Shown here: positions 1-15,305 of the stretch, piece by piece
Numbering within the stretch: position 1 is the first letter of the stretch
Layout: every line of letters starts with the position of its first letter
Assembly (NCBI GenBank): GCA_900074885.1
Contig: FJUW01000031.1
Coordinates: forward strand, 312,634-376,633
DNA length: 64,000 bases
Direction of reading: 5' to 3'
Source of the DNA: Rhynchosporium graminicola
Taxonomy: Eukaryota; Ascomycota; Leotiomycetes; Helotiales; Ploettnerulaceae
The notes under the pieces: generated by a model
Database searches by the model: none
The model's input: only the letters and a program-made list of their open reading frames with translations
Told to the model about the DNA's origin: nothing
Position numbers and translations under genes: made by a program

Positions 1-315
1 TACAGATGCGGCCGTTCGATTTGGCCACCCACCAATTGTGAACCACCAAATCAAGTCGAGTCGACCTGCATTGAAATGGAATCAACACATTTTTCTGGAC
101 CCTGATCGCCCCCTCTACGTCGTACTTGACTGGATATCCCTTTTCCACTGCCCCCGACTATCATCCTGCCTTCATCATCTATCATCTGCTACCTCTCGCA
201 TCGTACATTGTCTGCATAGATCGCATATCTGGAGCTTGTGTGTATCTGCAAAAAATCCCATCCCGTCCCGTCCAGCTTGCGATTGTCACCCCGCTATCGC
301 ACTCAGATCTTCAAG
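1..315. other. Upstream region of UDP-galactopyranose mutase gene
   Basis: Probably promoter and 5' leader of the rightward gene that starts at 316. It is CT-rich close to the start (cccgtcccgtccagcttg), as is common for fungal 5' leaders. Short open frames here do not resemble proteins. Confidence 0.5.
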
Positions 316-2287
<1,972 letters not shown>

Positions 2288-4074
2288 GGACCGGGAGGGA
2301 GATACCATGTCACGTCACGTCTCTTGTCCAGGGAGAAGTGTATTGAGTTTGTGTTGGCAAGACCGTCTTTCCAGACGAGAGCTAGAACTGATTGATAGTA
2401 TTCCAAAAGCACATCAGGGCAGAGAAATCCCTAGATATTATTCGGGACAAGGTGGCGCAGGCGGGATTTACAGGATGATATTTTGTGTGTTTGCTCGCAC
2501 CCTTTTACATGATTTGAACTCCCGTATAGATTGCATGCGGCATTAGATATTATTAAAACTTAAGACTTTCTCCTGCAGATACGCACTTGCCTTGGAATTG
2601 TTGGCAGAACCACTGCTTGTGACGATGTTTGTAAAATTGGGGCTGGCTACTATTGTCTGAAGCTTGAACTTATTCTGCGATTTAGAAGGACGTGTACTCT
2701 AAGTTAATATAGTATGTTTATCACAGGACATTCGCTAGAATAGTATTTTTCGTGTGAAGACATCACAAGACTGGACGGAGGAGTAACTCAACTGAATGTC
2801 ACAGACCTGTCGTACGACTTTACCTGTTTAGAAATTCCATGTCATAGGATTCTTCCATAACTTTGTAACAGAAGAATGAACTGAACTTACGAAAGTAGCA
2901 CAGGAATTTAATTGTTTAGAAATTTAATGTCATGGGATCATTCCATGACTTTACAATAGAAGAAATTTTTAAAGTCACGAAAGTAGCACAGGACTGTACT
3001 TGTGCGGATTTTGTTAGGTTGTGAAATGGGTTTGTGACTTTGTTTTATTACTGGGTATCTAATGTCGTGGGATGATTTTGGGACTCCGCGATATATCGAG
3101 GAGGTGTCGAGGAGGTGTCCGGGAATACCTATATCTTCCAATGTCGTGGAATGATCTTGGGACTTTAATTAGAGAGAGCTCTTGATCCTATAGAGGAATT
3201 TTCTAGAATTTCAAAGAGGTGATATCTTGTAATGTCGTGGAATAATCATGCGACTTTAATTAGAGACATTTTCTAATATTACAAAAAATGATAGGACTTT
3301 AATAAGGAAGTATAATGGAGATAATCTAAAGCTAATGAACTAATGAGGACTGTAATTAGAGAGATTGTTTAATTAATAGTTATATACTTCCCTAATCCGT
3401 CACTTATATAGAGTCAGGAAATAATAGATACTTTGCGAATCTTGACCAACACAGAGTCAGACAGACAGGCTTTGGTATGTTTATCGTCTCAATCAAGTGC
3501 TAATAAAGAGCTCCGTAGAATTACAGTAACTTTGTATGCAAAAGCTATACTCAAAACGGAACTATAGACTCTTGCATAGTAATAACAAAATAAGCAATAT
3601 CTCTTCTGTCCCTATGAGAGCATCAACATCGCTTCGGACCTGTCACGTCCCGTCTCCCCCGGCTTGACGTCATTGTGGCTTAAAATGAGGATCTGGGAAA
3701 ACGCATCGCCATCCCCCCGAGCTCTGGAACCTATCAACGTCTAGCATGTGGCAGCTGTTATCCACTCGAGTCTAGCCAGACCTGAACTTAGAAACTCACC
3801 TGCACAGGGCAGAGCAAGCATCACGCACAAGCGCGAAAACATCTACATCTACATTCACACTAGACCAGTCCAGACGCCTAGTCTAGTGCTTTGGTGCTTT
3901 GAGCTTTGGTGCTTCGCGCTTCTCGAAGGCGACAAGCATCTGACTGTCAAAGGTCGGGATTTACCTATCACTTGCTTCTCGAAGGCATATACCACATTAC
4001 CACCCCTGCTATACGACATCGAGCCATGAATGTGAAGGCGGAGGAGATGCTCTGAAAGCCGAAGGACACAATTG
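2288..4074. other. Spacer between UGM and histidine kinase genes
   Basis: No coding region recognised. The first part is the 3' region of the mutase gene. From about 2820 to 3400 the sequence is AT-rich and carries diverged direct repeats (listed separately). The last 500 bases (about 3570-4074) are less AT-rich and are the likely promoter and 5' leader of the histidine kinase gene. Confidence 0.6.
2825..3267. repeat. Diverged direct repeats in AT-rich spacer
   Basis: Two copies of an 81-base unit lie at 2825-2905 and 2913-2993; both begin tgtttagaaatt and end gtagcacagga. A shorter core related to their start, aatgtcgtgg(g/a)at(g/a)at, recurs at 3061, about 3140 and 3231, the last two followed by gactttaattagaga. 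The copies differ by scattered substitutions, so this is an old local amplification, or the remains of a mobile element with no coding capacity left. Confidence 0.7.
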
Positions 4075-7000
4075 ATGATGGACGGAACGGTCGCCTTGGG
4101 TGATGAGCATCTGGATCCCCCTCTCCGCCTCTACGAACGATTGCGACAAGTTTCCGGCTATACCTGGGACGAGTCGCGGGAACCGTTCCATTCTAGCTAC
4201 GACAACTGGTGAGCATCTCCAAATGACAGGGGATTATACATTGGCTGCGGATGCTAATACAAGAGGCAGGCAGGTCTTTGGTTGGAAAGATGTTGTCCGC
4301 AATTCAAATACCACCAAGCCACAGTCGAAAGGAGATTCCGAGAGCAACCCTTCCGCGCAGGACTCCACGAGCGCTCGCGGGTTTCGTTGTAACGAGAGCG
4401 AGAGCGGCAGCGAATCGAATGCTTCACATAATGACCCCTCCTTCGAATCCTCACGTGTCCAGGTTATTGCACGCGTTTCGAGACATGCGCTGCGGGAAGA
4501 ACGAGCATACCATATCTGCAAGAATTTGATTAAGAAGGTTGATCCTGAGGGTGATCATATTATCCGGCCTCTAGATATCACGCGCCTGACAAGCCAGCAA
4601 GGGGATAAAGGACCGATCGTCGTTTGTATCTTCGAGAACCCAGGTCCAAATTACCTTCACAAGGTTATTGACTACGGCGCTGCTTGGTATCGAGGACGCA
4701 GAATCGGTGATAAACACGAGGCCTTCCGGGATGAATTCGAGCCGAAAGAAATTGTATCGTTGGAGACATTTCTAGATTTCGCGGTTGCGGCGACAGAATG
4801 TCTGGAAATTTTGCATCATGGGCAGCGAATAGTACACGGCGAGATTAGAGGAGATGCTTTCCATATGAATCCAGAAAATGGCAAGGTCAGGCTTATCAAT
4901 TTTGGGTCCGGGTTGAGGACCTTCGAGCATGGGTTAACCAGCACTGGGTGGTCAACACTCTCCAAGGAAGTCGGTGCCAAAACCAAGCTTTGCTATATGA
5001 GTCCTGAGCAGACTGGTCGTATGCCCGCGGAACCTGATAGTCGGACGGATATATACTCGCTCGGAATCATGTTCTGGACTATGCTTACGCAACAACCTGC
5101 TTTTGATGGGGAAACGCCGATGGATATTATTCAAGCTGTTCTCGGGCGACGCCTTCCCACGGTGTCTAGTATTCGCTTGGATATTCCCGATGTTATCGGA
5201 CGTATCATTCAAAAGATGACAGCGAAGATAATTGGGGAACGGTACCACTCCGTCAGTGGCTTGAGATATGACTTGATGGAAGTCAGGAGTTTGATGGGCG
5301 CTGGAGACTCGGCTGCATTGAGAAATTGGACGATCGCCACTAAAGACGTTTCTTCGTTTTTTATCTTACCTACAGTAATGATTGGGCGAACCGAAGAGCA
5401 TGATCAAGTTGTCAAGGTCATCGACAAAGTGTCCAGGCGGCACGAAGCCAGTTCGCTGCAGGAAAACTACAGCCTTTCATCTGGCTCAAGCTTGTCTGAC
5501 AGCCGACTTGAAACTTTCCAGGCTGCCATTGGAGCCGGTGCAGCAATGTCATTATCAAGCGACGGAACCAGCTCTTATGAAGGCAGGTCGAACTCATTGG
5601 GCAACATTGCTTCCTCAAGTTCCGAGACCAAGTCTCTCAAGAGTGGCTCTGGTCAATTACAATCCGGGACAGGTTCTATTCCCAACTCTTATGACCCATC
5701 TACCTCATTACGCTCTGTAGCAGGTTTCTTCCCCTCCCACGATGGCTCTGCTGGTCCAGTACGGTCTTTAGTTGGTTCCTTGCCTAACTCTGTCGACGGT
5801 CACAACTCGTCTACACAAAGCAACAAACCCCGACCTTGGGAGAAAAACAACTCTCTTTCCCTGGATAATGGAAGTGTCGCCGGATCAATGTCTGACATGG
5901 GCGGTGGCAGTAGAAGCTCAGAAGGTGTCGGATCGTTAAGCGGCAGACGAAACAGCCAGAAATTCAAGCGGAAGGGTCGATGTGAAGTAATCGGCATTGC
6001 TGGGGCTGCAGGTCTTGGCAAGAGTTGTTTAGTCCAATCCGTGCAAATCGAGGCACGTCGAAGAGGATACTTCGCCAGTTCGAAGTTCGACCAGGCGAAG
6101 AAAACGCCATTTGGACCTGTTCTCAAGCTCCTTTCTAGTCTCTTCAAGCAGGTTTTCTCCGAAAGCAATACAGATACAGCTTTCCATCAAGGCCTTAAAG
6201 CATTTGTCAAACCTGCTTGGCCGATGCTACACAGGGTCCTAGGTCTTCCGGAATTTCTTTTAGGCTCAATGAGCGGCCCTAATCGTAAGCATGGTAGCCA
6301 GCTCTCCCAAAGCTACAATAGAAGCGTACGCTCTGATATGCGACGTGAGGCCTCCCCCTCGTCAAGTTCTCAAGCCAGTATATACAGTATGGCGCTTGGC
6401 TCACAAAACTCTCAAGAGTTCCTGCGCTCGGGATCCTCGACTAAATCGGTGCGGCTTATGAACACGTTTCTCGACGTCTTGCGTGTATTCACGCAATACA
6501 AGTTCATATGCTTCTGCTTGGACGACCTCCAATTTGCCGACGAAGAGAGCATCGACCTCATATCTCAAATCGTTGCATCGCGGATGAAAATGGCTATCAT
6601 TGTCACATATAGGCCAGATGAAGTGCTCCCAGAGAGGATCAAAGGGATCCTACAACCTCCAAATACAGAGGGTATCAGTTTGAGCCCCCCTTCTTCCATG
6701 TAACCTTGCCGTGCTAACCTAACATCAGAATATGTGAAAGGTGGCGGTGTTGGTGTCACAAGAATTGTCCTCAAGCCACTAAGTGAAGACGATATCAAGA
6801 AGTACGTTGCCGCGACTTTGAGTCGTTCAGAAGAGTGTAGGTATTGGGGAAGCCCAGCATTTCCTTCTTGAATGTCTAGAAATAATCTTGAGACATGTCA
6901 TACGCTGCTCTACGAAAGTTCTCTTCTGGTGGCCACTGCTAATTTTTCCCTTCTTAGACATCGTACCGCTAGCAGCTGTCATCCAATCGAAAACAGCCGG

Positions 7001-10000
7001 TAATCCATTCTATATGCGAGAAATGCTGGACAGCTGCCACCGAAAACATTGGTGGGTCTTCTCTTAGCAAAGTCAACCCCCTTGGGCGAGTTGGAATGAT
7101 CAAAGCCTATGCCTTCCTTCTGGGATAAAGTCTCTATTCTTGACAAATCTTTCTACTTCTTATATTCGCTTGACTGGGCTTTTCTGACTTCTCTTTTCTC
7201 TAGCATTTATTACGATTACAAGGAATCTGGCTGGTGCTACAATCTAGACAAGATTTTCCGGCAGTTCGAGACGAAGAGCTATCACGACACTTTGGATAGT
7301 GCATTTATAACCAGCCGTTTGAACGAGCTCCCGACTTCTTCGAGGTCAATTCTGGCGTGGGCTTCTTTGATAGGCCATTCGTTTTCTTTCGAGCTTGTAC
7401 AGCGGCTGTTGAGTGGTGAATTTGATTACGACGACTCAGATCCTAAAGAAAAGGACGACATGGATAGAAGACCCCCCCTAGTCTCCTGCTCACCACAGGA
7501 TGCTATCGAAGGACTTCAGGCAGCAATTCAAGCCTATATTATTATCGCTACACAAGACGATGACAGGTTTCGTTTTGCTCACGATCGGTACATGCAAGCA
7601 GCGACTACTCTTGGAGACAGCAATACCGCCAAGATGCACTTCATCATCGCCAGGACGATCCTCAAATACAGCTCTTCAGTCGACCAAGCTCAATCTGACT
7701 GTGCTGAACATATTGGCGAATCAATAGATATTATTCGTCGAAGGGTCCTTCATCGACAGTCGTTCAGGAAACTCCTGGCCGATTGCGCGCAGTCTGCTGC
7801 GGAGAGAGGTGCCAGACCTACGGCTGCAAGATACTACAAGCACTGCTTTGCACTTCTGCAGAATGACCCATGGACAGATGACTTACCCGACGTGTACTAT
7901 GATGAGACGCTCCAATTGCATATCAGGGCTGCTGAGACGTATCTGTACATGGGCTCCTACCCCGAAGCAAAACGCCTTCTGTCAAACGTCTTCAAGTACG
8001 CTAAGACGCCCGTGGATAAAAGTCCTGCTTGGGTCTTACAATCTAGAGTCTACGCGCAGGAAGGAGACGGCTCAGCTGCATTCCGTTCCCTGAAGCAATG
8101 TTTACAGGCGCTCAATATTGCCGTAGATGATGAGCCTAGTTACGAGAAGTGCGACATGGAATTCGAGCGACTGTCTCTGAAGATCCAGTCTATGCCAGTA
8201 AATGATATATTGAATCGGAAGACGACGAAAGATTCAAATTTCGCGGCTGTAGGAGCAGTCCTGGTAGAGACCATCTCTGCTGCATACTGGTAAGTGATCC
8301 TGCATGAAAGCTCGATCAACTTACTGACGTGATCAGGACCGATTCCTTGACCTTCTACCAGATGGCCCTAGTCATGGTCAACACGCATCTGAACCTAGGA
8401 AGCTTCCCACAGGCAGGCATGGCTTACATACACCTTTCCATGATAGCGATAACCAGGTTCAATATGATAAAATTTGCTAGCGACATGGGCGCTATTGCTC
8501 TTGCTCTTCTCTCCGTATTGAGCGATCCTTACACCACCGGCCGTGGTGGTACCATCTACGCCATTTTTGTCGGCCATCTTCACGAGAGTATCCAGAGCTC
8601 ATTGAAACAATTAGAAGGAGCTCTTGAGTACGTAATTCAAGTGGGAGATCGCGGTTCTACGATTCTCAATTTTGGATTAGTGGGAACGCTGAAGTTCTTT
8701 GCTTCCGAAAATCTGACGGAATTGGAGTCGTTTCTGCATTATGGTTGTGAGGAGGTGCCGAATTGGGCGCTTGATACAAGAGGTGGAACAATGGCTAGTA
8801 AGTGATTTGACATCTTAAAATACTCTGTGACGTTTTCAGTCGAGGATGGGCAATTTGTATCTGTCCGGCAAAGCGAAAACTTGCTTGCAAGGCAGGTTTG
8901 GTTCAGTGCTTAACGAGATGCTCGAAGTCGCGGCGGCATCACGAGACATGGACCAAAGTGATATCCTAAAGTCACAACCATTTCTAATGACTGTGCCACA
9001 AAAGTCGCATGAATCAATGATGAGTTGAATTCCCAAGTCATACAAATTGTTCATGACTTGACTTAAGTGCTTGTCTCAGCGCGGACCTACTCGGAAGTTC
9101 TCAAATCGGTCAGCCTGAGATGACTTGCCTAGTCTCGGGAGTTTAGTAGCTGTTGATTTCCATTGCTATATGGATTAATCGTAAGATTCTTCACTGACTT
9201 CAGCTTTTTTTAGTTGCGGTACGACAAGCATGCAGGGCTTTACAAGGTAAAACGAACATCAGCAACTCATCGGAAATCATGAGCGACGAGGGGCATAATT
9301 CTGTGTACTACAAGGGCTGGCTGAAAGAGACAGTGAGCAGCAGCGATCGGCCTTTGATCTTCTATGAAGGATTCGAGATTGCACCTCTTTTCCTCTACGG
9401 TCACTTTGCTAAAGCTGTCGAAGTTGGAGACAGATGCATTGCCAATCTGAGCTCGGTATGGTCTGCTCGCAATACTCGATTCATCTACTTCATACATGGA
9501 CTGTCACTTGCAGGTCTCATGTGGGGCAAGCTCAATAGTCCTCTTCGATCATTTGACCAAAACGATAGTGGACAAACTCAACCCGAGAAGCAGCCCTCAG
9601 AAAGGGAACTTACAGCGGACGTTACGACGTCTTTGAAACAGATAAAGAAGAACAAGAAGATGATCGAAGATTGGCAATCTGTTAATAATGTCAACTACTA
9701 TTCGTGGTCGAAATTGCTCGATGCACAAGTCGCCGAGATGGAAGGAAATCATGGATTAGCTTTGAGCAACTACGAACAGAGCTTAGATCATGCAGCTGCG
9801 AACGATTTCTTGTTTGAAGAAGCGCTGGGTAATTACCTTCAGGCCGGCTTTTTCCTTCGGAACGGGTCACGAAGGTCTGCAAGGGCGTCGTTACGCGAGG
9901 CAACCGTACTATATAGAAACTTTGGAGCTGTCGGCATTGTGACATATATCGAGGAACAGCATAGCCTCTTACTCCAAGGAGCGACACGAGATGAACGGAC

Positions 10001-12755
10001 TGCAGATGTTGCAGTGCAGACCGACTTCGCTGGAGATTCCGCAGAGGTGCAATACACCACACTAGAAGGAGACGAGAATGCCGATCGGCAACAAACACGA
10101 GCTTCAGAAACCCAAACCAAGGGCGACAGAATCGGGGCTTGGCAAGATGGTTCAGCTCGTCCTGATGCAGGGTCAGGCCTTCCTGCATTAGATATGTTAG
10201 ACCTCACTTCGATCCTTGAAAGCTCCCAGGTCATTTCGAGTGTCTTGCAGGTCGATCAGCTCCTTAAGACCATGTGTGAGATCATCTTACAGAACTGTGG
10301 AGGCCTCGCAACTACGGCGGCTATTGTCGTCGAAGAGGACGATCCTATCGGTTGGAGTATTGCTGCCAGTGGTGATCCAGAACATGGAGCTGTCGCTCAC
10401 ATCCCTGGCCTTCCACTTACCGAAACGGCCTTGGTTGCTGAGGGTGTCATTCTGTACTGTACCCGCTTTCAAGAAACCGTTTTCCTACCTGACCTCATTC
10501 ACGATGAGCGATTTAGTAACGTCACCAAGGCCTGGCAACAAAGGAATCCTGTCGGTAAATCAGTCATTGCGATACCGATCTGTCATGGAGTCAAGCCACT
10601 TTTGGGAGTCTTGTATCTAGAAGGAGAACCCAATGCCTTCACCGATCGAAATCTGACCGTTCTGCAACTGCTTGTCAATCAGATTGGTATAAGTTACTCA
10701 AATGCTCTGACCTTGAAAGAGGTGGAGAAGGTGTCTGCATTCAATAACTCCATGGTTGACGTTCAGAGGAGAGCTCTCGCGAAGGCTCTTGAAGCTGAGA
10801 AGCAAGCCAATGCTGCGAAAGCCGAGGCTCTTCGTAACGTCAAGCTCGCTGAAGAAGCTGCGAAGGCTAAATCCATCTTCCTGGCCAATGTATCTCACGA
10901 GCTTAGAACGCCACTGAATGGTGTGATTGGCAATTCGGAGCTTCTCCGAGACAGCATGTTGACCAAAGATCAAGCGGAAATGGCGGATTCGATTCGCGTA
11001 TCCGCAGACCTGCTACTCACTGTGATCAATGACATCTTGGACTTTTCCAAGATGGAGGCAGACAAGATGGAGCTGTACGTTGTTGCATTCAAGGCTGACG
11101 AGATGATGCGTGAAGTGTTTCGGTCCGTCTCGTACAGCAATAGAGATAAGAAGAATGTCAAGAATGTCGAGATCCTGCAGGACATAAGCCTTCCTGAAAG
11201 CCTCATATTTGGCGACCCTGTCAGACTTCATCAAGTCCTCGGAAATTTGGTCTCGAACAGTCTCAAATTTACGGAAAACGGGTCCATCACAATAGGTGCC
11301 AAGACTGATCTTGAAACGGCTGATGAAGTCAAGTTGACCTTCTGGGTCAAGGATACTGGTATAGGTATTCCACCGCAACAATTAGTGAAGCTATTCAAAC
11401 CTTTCAGCCAAGCCGATGCCAGTACAGCCCGAAAGTATGGTGGTAGTGGTCTTGGTCTCAGCATTTGCAAGTCACTCATCGAGTCGATGATGGGTGGTAA
11501 GATCGAGCTTGAGAGTGTCGAAGGCAAGGGCACAATCGCTTGGTTCACAGTCACTTTTCAAAAAGCAAAGGAAGCTTCTGCAGGAGATTGTCAAAATGGT
11601 GTCGATCAACAAGACCACATGTCGTCTCCGAATAATGATAGCAGCGGCTCGCCGATACCATACACGCATTTCTCGGATGTGGAACGCGATCAATTGCGTA
11701 TCTGTATCGCGGAGGATAATCCTGTCAATCAAAAAATCGCTGTCCAATTCATGCGGAAGTTGGGCTTTAAGTATGTTGATGCTTATGATAATGGTCTTCA
11801 AGCTGTTGAAGGCCTAAGGGCGAAAGCGAAAGAAGGCACACCGTACCATATCACTCTTATGGATGTGCAAATGCCTGTTTTGGACGGGTATGAAGCTACT
11901 AAGCTCTTACGACGAGATCCCATCGATGCCGTCCGCGGCGTGTTGGTCATTGCGATGACGGCCTCTGCTATACAAGGAGATAGGGAAAAGTGTCTCGACT
12001 CAGGCATGAACGACTATCTCGCGAAGCCTGTTCGATCAAACGTGCTGAAGAAGAAGTTGGATCAATATATTCTTCAGGTAATCCCACATACCCACACTCG
12101 TGCATTCTTTTACTTCTTTTACAAACGCTAACTGATTTAGCCCCCAAACGCAACACCTAACCTCGATTCGGAAGCTTCGAAAATAACTAGTAAAGTCCTT
12201 CGAGAAATGAATGGCTCAAGTTCACCCTCATCCCCCGAGACCTCGGGGACTGTCACTCCCGCCACTACCTTCCCATCCCCAGTACCACATCCCAACGACC
12301 CATCACACGATGAACAGACTCTACCACCCGGCCTACGTGATCGCGAACCACCCGCTAGATTACGTCAGTTGACCCGTACACGCACAGCTGAGATAATTCC
12401 GACTGTAGACCCGATTAATCTTGATGGGGGGGTTGAGAAGATCGATACTAAGCCCGCGGCGGGGGAAGTGCATGTAGATGAGGAAGAATTGTCGCCGAAG
12501 AGTATACCGCGGAGACCGATTGGTGGGAGAGGAGATGATGGGAGGAGTAGGGAGAGAGAAAGAGATAGACCGAAGTTTAAGGAGAGCGAAACGATGCTGA
12601 TGGTAGGAAAAGTCGAGACGAAGACAGAGTCGGGAGGGGAAGGACGGGAAGATAAGAAGGGTGCATCGGGAGTGGCGAGAAACCCCGTTGGCGGTGGTGG
12701 AGGAGGGGGCTCATCAGGAGGTGATAAAGTCAGCGGCGGGAAGGAAGGCAAGTGA
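4075..12755 (+). CDS. Group X hybrid histidine kinase (pseudokinase-AAA-GAF-HK-receiver)
   Basis: Membrane-free sensor kinase of the Mak2/Mak3/PhkA-PhkB/Chk1 type, expected to feed a Ypd1-type phosphorelay. Exons: 4075-4208, 4270-6671, 6729-6836, 6958-7051, 7204-8289, 8337-8797, 9214-12077, 12141-12755; phases agree, 2587 residues. Order of domains: protein-kinase-like domain (about 109-400); Ser-rich linker; AAA-type ATPase with Walker A GAAGLGKS (623-630) and Walker B near 796; a long helical, TPR-like region; GAF domain (about 1760-1930); HisKA with phospho-His H1990 in VSHELRTPLNG; ATPase boxes near 2110 (NSLKFTENG), 2142 (DTGIGI) and 2172 (GSGLGLSI); receiver domain with phospho-Asp D2312 in LMDVQMPVLDG; low-complexity tail. 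In the N-terminal domain HRD is replaced by HGE (234-236) and DFG by NFG (255-257), so it probably has no Ser/Thr kinase activity. The start at 4075 is followed in frame by another ATG at 4078. Confidence 0.93.
8798..9213 (+). other. Unusually long (416 bp) intron in the histidine kinase gene
   Basis: Donor GTAAGT after ATGGCTA, acceptor TTTTTTAG before TTGCGGTACGACAAG. Removing it restores the conserved TRGGT-x-AVRQA-RALQG stretch of the family. The other six introns in this gene are 47-152 bp. The interior holds a 60-codon open frame (8846-9028) of no recognised family, which I do not call a gene. Confidence 0.75.
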
Positions 12756-15305
12756 GATGAGATAAATTTGAGGGAGGCTTGATACCCAAGGGGAGGTGAG
12801 ACAGAGGGATATGGATTTGTATGACATGTGTATGCTTGTTTCTTACGTACTATATACCGTTTCCGTGACTAGAACAGGACTTCTCGGGGAATGGAAGAGA
12901 GGAATGTGGTAGACGGACGTTTGCTTTCTCATTAGCGTGGCGTTTCAATGGGTTGTGGGTTGTGGGTTGTGGTTGTGGTTGGCATGGGTTGGTTGGGTCG
13001 TGATGGCGTGGGTTGCTTTGGGTCTAGTTCTGATCTGCCAGGGTTCGAATCAATATGTTGTAAGTTTCGATGAGGTCTATATAGTTGAAGTGAATGGAAT
13101 GGAATGAATGGATAAAGACTACTGTACACCCTCCCTTACTTACAAGAGCATACCCTGAGTGAGATCGTGACGCGGAACCGAGTGGTGCCATCCATCCATC
13201 CATGACACAAAAATCAATTCGAGACTGGCTGGCCTGGCTTATACCTGGGAAAGAGAAGAACGAAGGTCATGTCTTTCAATGGTTCCGTGACGTATTAAAT
13301 TCGAAAGAGGGGAGTCTATAGATAGGTTCGTTCTTGACAAGACTTGATTTTTCTATTTTGTCAGAATCTGACTGAGAAGAGAACAGCTTACTGATCTTCG
13401 TGGCGCGATTGAGGAAAGTCCGACGATGATTGAATTCGTGATATTCAAAATCCTTCTCGGTCAAGTGAACGCCAAATAAAGAAAAGGTAAGATAAAAGGT
13501 AAAGTTCCGAGGCTCTTTTCGTGACTGTGCCCTGATTAAGGTCAGTGAAGTCCGAAAGAATCATTTCGCGATTTAACTCGTTTTGGCTGCTGGATGTGGG
13601 CGAGATTTGAGAACGAAAATTTCAGTGTGTGAGGAGTGTTTGGGGGAGTGTGAGTAAGTAAGTGAGTAAGTAAGTGAGTGTTTGTCTCTTGTGTGGCAAA
13701 GCTGAGAAATATAAGGAGCGGTTTATATGCGTGTGATTGGGATTGGAAGAGAGATGAATTTTCGATCTGGATGGAGGAAAGGTTCTTGAATTTTCTTTCC
13801 CCGATGACTAGGTGTAGGTGATGGAGATGGATGTCGTGGTATGTAAGGGTCGACATCTCTGTTGAATGATTGTCGTACATTTGTTCGCTAAATGCTGTGA
13901 CGACCTCCTATGGAGACAACCAGTGGAGAGGGAGAGTTGGAGAAGGTAATGGCTTTTGAATACTTTTATAAATATATGCTGAGGTGTCGTGGCATATGGT
14001 GGAGGAAGGACTGGTAAATGATCCCTAAGACGAAGTGAAGATGACTATGAAAATGATTGCTGAAGTGGGGCAATGAAAGGTTGTGCATGCTGATAATAGG
14101 GAGGTACTAGCGAGATCTGACCTTGGTATGTAGGAGTAGATAGAAAGACTTCAGTTCGTTAAAGAAGAGATTAGCGTGGCGGGTATATAGAGGCTTGCTT
14201 GATATTCGCAGTCGCTTTAGGAAGAAAGAATTCCGTGCGTTGGTGACTTGACTGGGTGTGTGGGGAAGGGTTCTAGATAAGTCTAGAGAATGTTGTTGAG
14301 GCTAAGTATCTTTATTTGAGAATCGAGGCTTGCTAGATGGGGAAATGCGCTGTAGCCTCTGCCTTTGTCTTTTGAAATTTTTTGAAATGGAGCGTGTATG
14401 ATACTGTCAGAGAGAATATTTAAGGAGCGTGTTTACGATGGTTATGGAGCAAATGTGAATTATAGTATGAGCCAAGCTAATAGGTCAAGATGGTTTCTTG
14501 GGATTGACTTCCGTGTTTTTTGGGGGAGGAAGGGTTGTGAGCCAACTTCGCTTATTCTAAAGATCTTTGACCTCACTTTGTGTACCTAAACAATCATATC
14601 GGATTGGCCCTTCTTTCGCGCGTTAAACGATGGTAGAGAAAGGTACAGTTGGGGATGCCGCTTGAGACAAATCAAGATTGGTTTTGAGATGCATTTCGAG
14701 CTATACTGAACTTGACTTAGAGTCACTTTGGAGCAAGCGTACTCAGCTCAAGTCAATCCAACTCAATGATATCCCGATTTATCACAAAGGTCGACTTGAT
14801 TCAGCACGTCGTTTGGTATACGATCACGATGTCAGATCGAAAGTAAGGACGGGATACATATGCAGCTATACTCACCGACTTCTCGTCTCTTTCTCATGAG
14901 CGAATGGGATTATTATGGATTGTATTCTAGGGAAGGTCTTTAGTCTATAGACACTCGATACATGTCTGATGGCATGATGTCGCCTCATAGCTTTACTTGG
15001 AAATAACTACCATTGCTCTTCCACGCGGTCACAAGAATTGAAGAATTAAAAGTAGGTGTTTAATAGACCGTTGGATAGAATATGCTTCCAAGTTGATATT
15101 CCAGCAAATAATTAGGATAGTATGCTCATCTAAGCCTATGATTTTCTGTGGGCCAAAGGCTCGTTGGTACATCAGAGACTTAGTGATAATCTTTTGGTTT
15201 CTCATCTCGTGTACAGTAGTCTATATTTGGTAGACTTGCTATTTGTTTGATATGGGAATCTTCAAAATTGCAAGCTGGCTGTCTGCTTCAAGCTGGTAGA
15301 CTAAT
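12756..15305. other. Gene-poor region, part 1
   Basis: No coding region recognised on either strand. The first few hundred bases are the 3' region of the histidine kinase gene and contain a GT-rich tract (gggttgtgggttgtgg, about 12950-12981). A GTAAGTAAGTGA tract lies at 13648-13680. Open frames here are short and of low complexity. Confidence 0.5.
12950..13680. repeat. Two simple-sequence tracts (GGGTTGT and GTGAGTAA units)
   Basis: Tract 1, about 12950-12981, has repeated gggttgt/ggttgt units. Tract 2, 13648-13680, has alternating gtgagtaa/gtaa units. Both are short and imperfect. The bases between the tracts are not repetitive. Confidence 0.55.

Noticed and set aside
7109..7203. Coding extension upstream of exon 5 of the histidine kinase
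   Set aside because: The acceptor TTTTCTCTAG at 7203 joins in phase to the conserved HC-IYYD junction; the extension is hydrophobic and unlike the family.
13020..13065. ggttcgaatc string resembling a tRNA B-box
   Set aside because: No matching A-box or cloverleaf arms. Similar strings near 15340 and 49950 fail for the same reason.
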